In this document: positions 55,249-64,000 of the stretch, piece after piece
How the letters are laid out: each line of letters opens with the position of its first letter
How positions within the stretch are numbered: position 1 is the first letter of the stretch
Origin: Adiantum capillus-veneris
Taxonomy: Eukaryota > Streptophyta > Polypodiopsida > Polypodiales > Pteridaceae
Length of the DNA stretch: 64,000 nt
Reading direction: 5' to 3'
Assembly: GCA_014529385.2 (NCBI GenBank)
Contig: CM043944.1
Location: 81,708,384 to 81,772,383 of the forward strand
Notes under the pieces: model-generated
Database searches by the model: none
Seen by the model: the letters and a program-made list of their open reading frames with translations, nothing else
What the model was told of the DNA's origin: nothing
Made by a program: the position numbers and the translations under genes

Positions 55249-56700
55249 ATGGAGATTCCAGCAGAATTGAAGCATTTTATTAAAGATTACAACCTGAATA
55301 GATTTGATAAAAATCTAGCAACAGCAGATCTGCCAAAAATTATGGGCTTAGTTCAGAGATGCTTGCAAGAAGTAAAAGCTATGAAGATGAAAAATCAGCT
55401 TGATGATGCAGTGGAGATGGCACTTGTTGTCGTGCATGAGCAGTTTGGGATTTTTCAAGGGCATGATCTAGATGGACTCCTTGCATGCTATCAAGCGGAG
55501 ATGAAGAGCCGAGGGATTCCAGAAGATCGGATGATTTCAACCTTTGAAGAAGTGGTAACCTCTGAGTTTCAAGACAAGGTCCGAGAACTGGAAGAGACAT
55601 ACCCCACACAGTGGGACTATTTTGCATATGGTTTTGTTCATGAAAGCTCAAGAATTATCGAGTTAACAATGAAGGAGATTAATGAACGAAGCCAGATTGT
55701 TTTCTACAAAGAAGAAGGGGATCATATGCAGTTCCTTAATTATGATCAATTTTGGGACCATATTTCTGCAAGAAGTCAAGCCAAGGGAAATACATCTTTG
55801 GAAGAAGCACATTCAACTTCAAAGGACCATATTTTAAGCAACCAAGCAAAGGTACATAATGAATTTACTGCTGAAACACAAATGTATGAATTTTTTTCGA
55901 AGATTTCTCGCATGGAGGTTACCTCGAATATTGGTTCTTGTGAAGAGCCAAACTGTACAACAAAATTTTTTCAAGCTACTGACCTTGGCATGGGATGCTC
56001 TCAACAAGTCAATCAAGAAGATGAGCCACTACAGGCTTCTAATGGGTCTATCGGCACTATAGATGAACAAGGTAGCAGAGTTATTACAAATGATTGCAGA
56101 AACAAACTTATTATATATACAATAGCTGATGAAGTGACCGAGACTGTGAACCTAACATAGGATGTACCTGATTATGCCAATGAGCTTATGGTTGCTTCTG
56201 GCAATATGTTTACCAATTCTATTATCACAGAAGCAGATTCCATAATTGATGGGTTTTTGGCCCAATCTGAAGGAGAAGGTTATAGCAGTATAGCTCAACT
56301 TTGTGATGCATGTACCCCATCAGAGAGGGTGCTTGATGAACCTTTTCAAAGTAATAATGGCTTGCTAAGTAGCATGGATGTAGATGAGGAAGCAGGGGAC
56401 GATATTGAAGATTGCATAGATCATGCTGATCGTGAACAGGATATTGACACGGGCTGCAAGAGGATCCAACTCCTATAGCTTTGTTGAATGATGAGACTTC
56501 CAAGGGTAATTTTCTCAAGGATGATATTCCCAAGGATGTTATGGATGAAGATTTTCAGGACAAAGCTATTATTCATTATCAACCTCAAGAGCCAGGTAAA
56601 AATCTCTCTAACGATATAGGTCCAGAAAGTCCTAAGATTTTTTGTAATGGCTGTGAAGCTAGAGGGGGTGACGCTGCTAAATCATCCGATGATACTGCAT
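55249..56700 (+). pseudogene. Unfamiliar element G protein, interrupted
   Basis: From the ATG at 55249 (MEIPAELKHFIKDYN) the frame is open for 303 codons to a TAG at 56158-56160. It continues in frame to 56478 and then, after a one-base shift near 56450, continues again to 56702 (LLNDETSKGNFLKDD). The first ~170 residues are helical and charged (LPKIMGLVQRCLQEVKAMKM, EQFGIFQGHDLDGLLACYQ, TYPTQWDYFAYGFVHESSRI). The rest is acidic and low in structure. It has no zinc knuckle, protease, RT or integrase motif, and I do not recognise the family. It could be a captured host gene or a very divergent gag-like protein. Confidence 0.6.
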
Positions 56701-57749
56701 AAAGTGCACTGGATTTTTCATTTTCTTGGACGATGTGCCAAATGTGGCTAGATTTGGATATTATTCCTCATTCTTATGTCAGTAATGTCCTGGCTACCAG
56801 TAAAAGGGAGTAGAATTCTTTAATTCTTGCTGGTAATGACCTTAAGTTACCAAAAGTTTCTGAGATGTGGCTGTTGTACTATGCTTCAGGTGAAGCTCTA
56901 GTATATTGCGGAGGCCATCAATGCTATGTGATCTTAATGGTATTTGATCCAGGTGATTCGAAACATATTCAAAAGCAGGTACATCATGGATGGGTATTTT
57001 TGGGTCTACATTGTGGTTTCTTTCTGCTAGATCCTGGCATAGCATATTTGGAGTAGAAATTCTTGAAGTTGATTGATACAGGATGTGTGTGCTTAAGTGG
57101 ATATTATGCTTCTCCACTATTAGGGCAATTTCTTATTATTCCATTTGATCCTAGGAGCTATTGAAGAGCAATTGGCAGATTCAAAGACTTCATTTATTTT
57201 CCTGTAGCAGGTTACTTAGCAGTAGATTTGTTTTTGGATGTATGCTAAGACAGACATGTTTTTGGTTATATGATCAATAAGCTTACATGGCTAGCTTCCA
57301 GTTGACATCTTGGACAATTGTTATCGTATCTTCACATTTTCTGAGATGGTTCTACTACCAGAACTTGAAGTAAAGGACTTGACGACCATTCCATGTGCAG
57401 ACAGAGTAAGGCATACTTGAGCTTGATAGGGTTCCCTAAAGAGAGCTGATGGTCAAGCCGTGTGCATAAGTAACTAGAGCACTTGAGTTTGGCGGGGTTC
57501 ACTAAAAAGATTTTTTTTATAATTGAAAGCTTTGGAGATACGACCACTCAGGTTCAAAGATTATAATGGGATAGCTACCAGATAATTGAGCTAGACTATT
57601 GATGTTATGATTTACACCTTCTTTTTGTTTTACATAGCTTTATCAACTACGTGAGCTTGATGACAAGTAGCTTAAGGTATTTATAGAGGATGCAGCTTGA
57701 AGACCAGTTGGCATTGACCGGAGGCTGTGCAGGTTCAGAGGGGGTGAAT
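56701..57749 (+). other. Element G 3' interior
   Basis: A short frame at 56865-57056 (MWLLYYASGEALVYCGGHQC and FFLLDPGIAYLE) may continue the upstream protein in degraded form; the rest is AT-rich and non-coding. It ends in the purine tract. Confidence 0.4.
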
Positions 57750-59682
57750 GTCGTGCCGCTCCGCTCCCATGACAGGAAAATGAGCAAAGGAATTCCGGCC
57801 AGGTGTATTTGAATCCTCCATGATTGTTCAGCAGTTGTAAGGGCTTGCAAACAAGCCAATTTTCAAAGCTAAAAGTGTATCAGATGGAGCTCTAAGGGCC
57901 AAAAGATGACTTGGTAATGCCAAACAGTGAGTGTGCTTAATGTGTTCATAGCTGGGATTTTATTAATCCAAGTTGAAGTACTCAAAAATCTCTACATGCC
58001 TGTCTTTACGACTTGTCAATCGGAGCTACGGATAAGAAGTTATGACAATTTTAAGTTGAGTGAGTAGCAGATCCGTACCGGATTGGGCAACTGTAGCTGA
58101 GGGGACAAAACTAGAATGAATGCATAAGGCTGAAGTGCTCAATTTTTGGAGCGAGTCGGTCTTTTCAGATCGGTGATCGGGATTTCGGGTGGCAAGATAT
58201 GGCCAATTTAAGTATCGTCGGGGGCCGGGTTCAAACCGCCCTGGTCGCCCTGATCAATCACATTCATCTGGCTTAATGCAGTGCGGTGCCGATGTGTATG
58301 CCAAATGTGGGCCGATGCAGGAGTAGTAAGTGATTGAGGAGTATCATGTCCGAAATGACGTCTTTTGGAATGCAATGATTGCAGGGAATGCCAACACGGC
58401 TCGACAAGGAGCTGGGGTTTTTTCGATTGCAAAGGAGATGCCTTTCCACGAATATAATTAATTAAGAGAAAGTTGTCGTGCTAGGCAATGCTGCTGAAGG
58501 AAGTTGTCGTGCTTGGCAATGCGGTGCCTGGCAATGCTTTGCCAATATGTATGCTTAACGGGGTGTCAACCCAAAGCAAAGCCGCCCAATGAACGTGCTT
58601 GGCAATGCTTTAGCCGACATATACATACTAAATGTGGTGAGGCCCTTACAAAGGCCATGCCACTAAGCAAAGCCGCCCAAGGGCCATTAGAAATGGCCGC
58701 CCATAAAATCAATGGAGACCCTAAATAAGATAAGATTGTGAAGCCAAGTAAAGAAAAAGACTATGGCGTTCAAGAGCAGCAGGCGAATGGCACAGGAGGC
58801 AAAGATCCACTCGCGTTGGGCGCTAGAGTGCTCGGACGAGCTCGACACAGAAGCGAAAAACACTCAAAAACCCATCGCACGTAAATTCGGTGCTAGCCGC
58901 TTTGCATTTGGAGCTGTCCAAAAATATAACCTGCCACGTCATTAGAGGGGCTACCCATTAGCGACGTCGCTAATGGGTGAGCCAAATATAGAAAAAGGGG
59001 GGGCATGCAACGTACAAGAGGGGTCGTGTGGCTAATTTGAACCTCTCCTCCACATAATCTCTTAAGCTTCTCCTGCACATAATCTAACGCTCCTCCTCCT
59101 AATCTCCTCCACATAATCTCTTAAGCTCCTCCTCCTAATCTCCTCCTCATCATCTCTTAAGATCCTCCTCCTAATCTCCTCCACATAATCTCTTAAGCCT
59201 CCTCCTCATAACTTCGAGAGCTCTCTATCCTGTAGAAGAAGGGGAAAGGTCTTAAGCTCGCCTAATCTTCAAGCTTAAGCCCTGAAGCCATCCTAAAGCT
59301 CCCTAATCTCCCAAGCTTAACCTATTTCTCTCTTAAGCCATTCCTAAACCTACTCGGAACCTCATAAGCTCTCATTAATTGCGGGGAAGCTTTCTTGGAT
59401 GAACCAAGCCAAAGCTCTCGATATCATTAAGCCTTGATTAGCCATTCTAATCGAACCAAACTTAAGGCGGATCACGATAAACCCATTCAAATCAGAGATT
59501 TAATCCATAAACCTTAAGCCAAATCAGACGGGCATTGGAAGACGGAAGTTCGTATGCCTTAACGGGAAGAAGCAGAAGGCAGTATTAAGCAGTTGTGTCT
59601 GCTACACCTCTTTCGCTGCACCTCTCACAACCAGGGGCCCAGTGCCTTCCGAGCTCACCTTTCGCACAATTATCCCCCGACA
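57750..59682 (+). repeat. Element G 3' LTR
   Basis: Matches the 5' LTR with scattered differences. A segment near 58465-58550 is rearranged around the words 'gttgtcgtgcttggcaatgc', and the CT-rich minisatellite has four to five units (59046-59215) rather than three. Confidence 0.92.
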
Positions 59683-61030
59683 CAGTGCCGGTGGCCTTGC
59701 CCATAGGACCCATGTCCTTACACGGCTGCTAAATATTGTCATCACAACGAAGGAGGCTATTAGTGTTCATACATATTGCTCAAAAGTGTTGATATGATCA
59801 GTGCTACATATTGTCCAAACCTAGAGAGAGAGAGAGAGAGATGTGCAGATTGTGGTAGAAGAACATGGACGACGCGCACAACATGGGAACGTCGGGTATC
59901 CCTTCTCCACCCACTCCTCAAGAAGGGGAGTCCATGGGTGTGTTGTATGGCGAGCTTTTACGTGTGAAGCTGGAGGATGAGGTGAAGCTAGCGAGTCAGC
60001 ATCAGGCGATGTCTCTACAGCAACAAGTTATAATTTGGAGGCCATTGCACTCGCCACCATTGCACTCCTTGGTCTGCTGCTGCAACCAGTCCGCGCCAGC
60101 ACTGACTGGTTGCAGCAGCAGACCAAGGAGGGGAGGGTCAAATTTTCTTTTAATTTTGCAAGGATGTCCACAACTATCGAAGGGGGTCGACGCCACCCCA
60201 TCTATTTCAAACACCGCTGCAGTTTCTCTATGGGGTATTTTTCAACCACCCCTGACATGGAGGTTCTGCCTTTACAACTGTCGATACCTGATTACCTAGT
60301 CATCCTCTTCATACTATTCAATATCATTTTGTGTACTACTATAGTCTCGCATAGAGTAGACTCCCTACGCGTGGGAATATGGGGCATGCACACTAACTGC
60401 AATTGGGTCCTTTAAAATTCTTATGTCCTCTAAATTAATGGGGCTGTATGGGGGAGCCCTCTTTACCTTGAGCCGGTTGAAAAATCAAAACAGCCGGTTG
60501 AAGGCAAGGGAAGAAGGAAAAAATCTCCTTGGAAAACTTTAGAAAATAGAGTAAAATTGCAAAACCTATTGATTCTTTTGAAAAATTTCCTCTTTGAATT
60601 ACCTTATAGGAATTCTGTATGTTTGTGAAATTGATTTTCTCAAAACATTGTTTCAAGCTCAAGAAATCCTAAAACTTATAAATTTCTTTACCTAGCTTGT
60701 CCCCACAAACAACAAGGAAAGCTCTCTAATGCTAGGTACTCTCAACTACTAATTGATTATGTTTTTCTCATTAATGTTTAGGTCCTTGGTTGGGGTTGAT
60801 CATAGAGGACTTTGATGTCAATGATCTTCATGGTGATGAGAGCGAGAGCACATACATTGGCTTGGGGTCATTGAATGAAGTAGATGCTCACATAGCTAGG
60901 CACGAGGCAACCTTGAAATTGGCTCCAATTTTGGTTCCATGGGGTTAGTCATCATGGAATTTGATTTGGATTGTGGGATTAGTTTTCAACAATGGAAAAC
61001 CTGCTTGCAGTAATGTAATTCTCTCTAAGT
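59683..61030. other. Unclassified DNA containing a perfect hairpin
   Basis: The first ~35 bases complete the tandem repeat cut by element G. A (GA)n run lies near 59825-59840. Open frames at 59865-60299 and 60035-60415 show no recognised domain. From 60420 to 61030 the DNA is AT-rich and no gene is seen. Confidence 0.4.
60065..60130. repeat. Perfect 27-bp inverted repeat with 12-base loop
   Basis: The left arm (60065-60091) begins CTCCTTGGTCTGCTGCTGC. The right arm (60104-60130) is its exact reverse complement and ends GCAGCAGACCAAGGAG. The loop is CGCGCCAGCACT. RNA from either strand would fold into a long stem. Confidence 0.97.
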
Positions 61031-61099
61031 AATAAGAATGTCTCAAGAGATTTGCTCGATTATTTTGTTGCTCCGAAATACTCGCTCGCCAATTCGTAT

Positions 61100-61320
61100 A
61101 ACTCCAACCAAACAGCCCCTAGACTGCAGTCTGCATCGATTGGAGGTTCAAGCAAACAACCAAACGCTCGCCAGGCTTCGGCGTGCATCGTTCGGAGGTA
61201 TTCTAGCATACAACCCAGACATCGGCCTGCGTCGTTTCGAGGTTTTCAAACATACAACAAAACGCTCCCCATGCATCGACCTGCGTCGTTCCGAGGTTCA
61301 AACAATACCAAAACAGTATT
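61100..61320. repeat. Degenerate tandem repeat, about 55-70 bp unit
   Basis: Three to four units share 'tgcatcg(a/t)t(t/c)ggaggt', 'caaacaaccaaacgctc' and 'cgtcgtt(t/c)cgaggtt'. They are diverged, with no coding signal. Confidence 0.7.
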
Positions 61321-61459
61321 TCTCACTTCTCCATCCTAGAGTAAAATCACCAATCATTGAAACCAATATTCAAAACCAGAGTCAAACAAATTAAATCTGC
61401 ACCAAGACAGGTTTAAAACAGCTAGCATCCGTTTCAAACAATACTTTCTCAAACAATGT

Positions 61460-62141
61460 TCAAAAGTATCTAACTAGAAAACAACTAGAGAGGTCATTCA
61501 GGGCTTTGTTCGGACAACCGAACTTTGAGGACAATTGGCTTGCCCTTTGGTGATGGTTCGGTGATGGTGATGGTTCGGTGATGGTGATGGTTCGGTTCCG
61601 AACCTGGAGAGTTGCATCGTTCTTGTCGTGCCAGGGCATGCCCAAGAGAATGTCGCAATTGCCCAACTTCATAATGTGGAAATCGGCTTTTCCATGATAA
61701 TCTTGTATTGTCACTGGAAGTGCACCAATGAGCGGTACCACTTTCTGAGTTTTCCCCATGCATGGCTAGCTCAGCTTCAATTTCTCCACCCTCTGCATCA
61801 TAATTAAAGTTCATCTGCTTCAAGAATTCTGGATGGATGAAGTTCTCCATAGCTCCGGGGTCAAAGAAAATAAGGGTTTTCAAGCCGTTGACTTTTCCAT
61901 AAGCTCTGCATAATTCATTAAAACTCTCGAGGTGTACACCAAAAATATAGGGTACTAGTCCAATAGCAGGTCTAGCCTTCTTGGCCGGAGGTGGCCCCAG
62001 CGATCTGTTTGACGTGGGAGCATAATGTTGCACTGAGGACGTCGAGGCTCGCTCAGGATATGTATTGAACGTATGCCCTTTTTGGAAACATTCAAAGCAT
62101 CGGCTTTCTTGTAACAAAACGTCTCGTTGACGTTGTGTCAA
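61460..62141 (-). pseudogene. Element H zinc knuckle and aspartic protease
   Basis: On the minus strand CFECFQKGHTFNTY is a zinc knuckle whose last Cys is replaced by Tyr. Next comes LKTLIFFDPGAMENFIHPEF, where DPG stands in place of DSG. A shifted frame gives DYHGKADFHIMKLGNCDILL followed by GMPWHDKNDA, the end of a gypsy retropepsin. A (GGTGATGGTTC)n-type repeat at 61548-61605 expands the region after it. No RT follows to the left, so the element is truncated here. Confidence 0.82.
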
Positions 62142-63144
62142 ATGAGGCTATTGAGGTTAGTTTTCATGGGATTCCCAAGAATTTGTTCGTTGTTGCCGGG
62201 AGTTCTAGTTAGTGGCCGGAGGTTCTTCTGTGTGTGGTAAACTCCAACTTTCCTTCCATGAGCTTGTAGCCCGCGGCATGGTCCATAAGCTCTTGCAAGG
62301 TAGAGACTTGTTTGGAGACGACAATATTCCTGTGATGGTGATGGTAGTCGAATGGTGTAGCGCTCACACTATCCTCCAAGGAAATGAACTTAAAGAAGGA
62401 CACCGGAAGGTACACATCGAGAAACCTTTGGTTATAGTCATCCATGGTTTTGGTGGCAATCATTTTCAAGTTGCCCCACTCTGCCAAAATCCGGAATTCA
62501 AAGATCGAAGTCATGTAACTATGTGAAAAAACTGTCTTGAAAGCTTGCCAGGTCCTTGGAGCATGTGGTTGTGTCGCGATTAAACGCCACCATTGCATAG
62601 CATTATCTTTAAGAAATCTTGCTACTCGAGAAATCTTGGATTCTTCTGTATAGTTCCCCAAAGCATAGATATTGTCGAATTGCTATAGGAACTACAATGC
62701 TTTCTTGCGATCTTTCACCCCGAAAAAAGTGAAAATTTTGGTTGTCGTGCCACCATCTTAAAATCTTTAGGCGCATATTTCGGGTATGGATAATAAGGTA
62801 TCCATATGGGCTCTAACTATTGTAGCCTGGTGGCGGCGATGGTGGAGATGGTGGCAATGGCGGTGACAAAGGCGGTTGCACTAGATCAGGGTCAGATGGC
62901 TGCACCATATTCCTGAAGACTCCCCCAATTGGAATAGACAGCTTTAAGAAGGTTGCTGGTTGGAAGCTCTCGTACTTTCTGATGCCGTAGGAGGAGGTAC
63001 CACCTGGGACATTAGAGGGGGTAACATGTAGTTCAAAAAATGTTGAAAGTTTTGCAGCATCGGAAGATTCTGTTGAGGATGCCACAAAAGAATGTCGTGA
63101 AGTTCGTTGAGCAAAAAAAACTGCAAATATTCTGTTGAATCCAT
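62142..63144 (-). pseudogene. Element H gag
   Basis: The probable start is at 63144 (MDSTEYLQFFLLNELHDILL). A Pro-rich stretch in another frame (62813-63085) is followed by KIFTFFGVKDRKKAL with stops. The capsid (62209-62661) then reads YTEESKISRVARFLKDNAMQ, TWQAFKTVFSHSY and MDDYNQRFLDVYL. At least two frame changes and several stops are present. The capsid pattern (WW, F..F...Y, YN..F) is typical of gypsy gag. Confidence 0.85.
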
Positions 63145-63367
63145 GAATTCTATGTATTGGGTTCTTTATGGCTTATGGCCTGTAAGACAAAGCGATGAAG
63201 ATGCTCCAGGAGCGCGCCCGATGCGCGATGAAGTAAGGGTGGGAGTGGCTAATAAGTCCGAGAATAAGTCCGGGGTTGGGACCCGCAGATACTTCAAGTA
63301 AAAATTCCAATAGCTTTGTCTGCTCTTTTGTAGGACCGGTGTGCTTTTAGAAAAGCACACGCCTGAT

Positions 63368-63379
63368 GCTCTGATACCA
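63368..63379 (-). promoter_or_regulatory. Element H primer-binding site, initiator-Met tRNA
   Basis: The minus strand reads TGGTATCAGAGC one base after the LTR end TTGTGACA. Confidence 0.93.
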
Positions 63380-63380
63380 C

Positions 63381-63971
63381 TGTCACAAGACGGGCACCGC
63401 GTGCCAATAGAAAAGAATAGAGTGAACAAACTTTTAGCACTTCAATAACAACTGAACTGAGAGAGAGAGATGACATGCGACACGAACCTCGGCGCCCCTT
63501 TCGGTATTTCTTTAAATTGCATCAACAAAGTACAAGCTGGTACTCCAGACTCTCCACGTTCTCCAGGAAGCATGCCAAAGAATGAGCCCTCACCTCATAT
63601 TTAAAGGCCCTTGGCCTGAAAAGCAGTCACAGTGAAAAGCCTTCAAAACTCAGAAGCTTCTGGTCCGAAAGCAATGGCAAAAAGCTGCCAGTGAGTTTTG
63701 CAGAATTCCGTAAGAATGCCACGTCACCAGTCAACGCAAAATGCGAAGCGTCTGTACAGCTGCCACTTCATCAGTTTTTGTGTGAGTGTGTGTGTGGGTC
63801 CTGTTTTATTTTACTTCCTTTATGTCACTGGGGCCCCATTAGACGGGGTCCCCATAAGTTGGTAGGACTTCTTCTTCTATTACTTGTTCTTCTTAGGGCT
63901 TAGGCCCCTCGGCCAGGATCTGCAAGTTGGCTACATTCTTCAGAGCTTTGACACGTCAGTAGTTTGTGACA
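63381..63971 (-). repeat. Element H 5' LTR
   Basis: On the plus strand it begins TGTCACAA and ends TTGTGACA, an 8-base perfect terminal inverted repeat, giving a 591-bp LTR. A minus-strand TTTAAATA at about 63596-63603 may be the promoter. The inner edge is fixed by the primer site; the outer edge rests on the inverted termini. Confidence 0.8.
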
Positions 63972-64000
63972 AGCTCCCAGTGCATTCTCACAAAGCTTTC
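63972..64000. other. Flank of element H
   Basis: Only 29 bases remain. The 5 bases after the LTR are AGCTC, but no left-side partner is present to test a duplication. Confidence 0.3.

Larger units (their letters stand above)
53276..59682 (+). mobile_element. LTR element G without gag-pol (LARD-like), carrying host-derived pieces
   Basis: Long LTRs (53276-55203 and 57750-59682, TGTCGTGCCGCTCC...CCCCCGACA) bound a 2.5-kb interior. TGGTGAACCCGACACG from 55208 is the likely primer site; AGAGGGGGTGAA before 57750 is the purine tract. The interior has an unfamiliar frame and no retroviral domain. The flanks rejoin a tandem repeat: 'gtccgg-acgt' on the left, 'cagt-gccggtgg' on the right, where the uninterrupted copy reads CCGT in the middle. 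That fits a 4-base duplication that has since changed by one base on each side. Confidence 0.9.

Overview
The window looks like a repeat-rich block of nuclear heterochromatin from a land plant. It is packed with Ty3/gypsy and Ty1/copia LTR retrotransposons carrying plant-type primer-binding sites (initiator-Met and Asp tRNA). One gypsy element has the second, archaeal-type RNase H found in the plant Tat clade, and pentatricopeptide-repeat (PPR) fragments are embedded in one LTR. PPR abundance and the repeat density would suit a fern, lycophyte or gymnosperm, but the sequence does not settle the lineage. I see no intact host gene, no rRNA gene, no functional tRNA gene and no CRISPR array.

Layout, left to right. 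1-812: tail of a decayed gypsy element (integrase end, purine tract, 3' LTR). 813-3409: AT-rich non-coding DNA with a three-copy tandem repeat. 3410-10007: a decayed copia element whose 5' LTR is split by a small non-autonomous LTR element (3498-5265). 10008-11600: minus-strand gypsy gag with its probable 5' LTR. 13071-17888: a tandem array of a ~180-bp satellite, grading into a diverged related repeat up to ~19340. 19425-21074: a solo LTR with flanking duplication, abutting a BED-finger fragment. 23061-34494: gypsy element A (plus strand), split inside gag by chromovirus-like gypsy element B (24241-32572, minus strand). 34495-35480: a minus-strand gag start and a tRNA-like SINE fragment.

35611-52687 holds a 17-kb gypsy element, E (Asp-tRNA primer site, 956-bp LTRs), whose leader is interrupted by gypsy element F (38396-44599). 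52753-53275 is a tandem repeat cut by element G (53276-59682), a large LTR element without gag-pol but with its own unfamiliar reading frame. 59683-61400 is unclassified DNA with a perfect 27-bp hairpin and a short tandem repeat. 61460-63971 is the 5' half of a minus-strand gypsy element, H, with a clear LTR and primer site.

The elements with the most open frames, E and F, both lack reverse transcriptase. E keeps gag and protease and F keeps gag, two RNases H and integrase, so both would need enzymes supplied in trans. E and F have LTR pairs that differ at only about 2% of sites by eye, so they moved recently compared with the decayed copia and chromovirus copies. The most unusual signals are: a near-perfect 24-bp palindrome repeated seven times in the leader of E; the in-frame gag-RNase H-integrase fusion of F; a leader segment shared by the copia element and gypsy F; and PPR pieces inside the LTRs of G.
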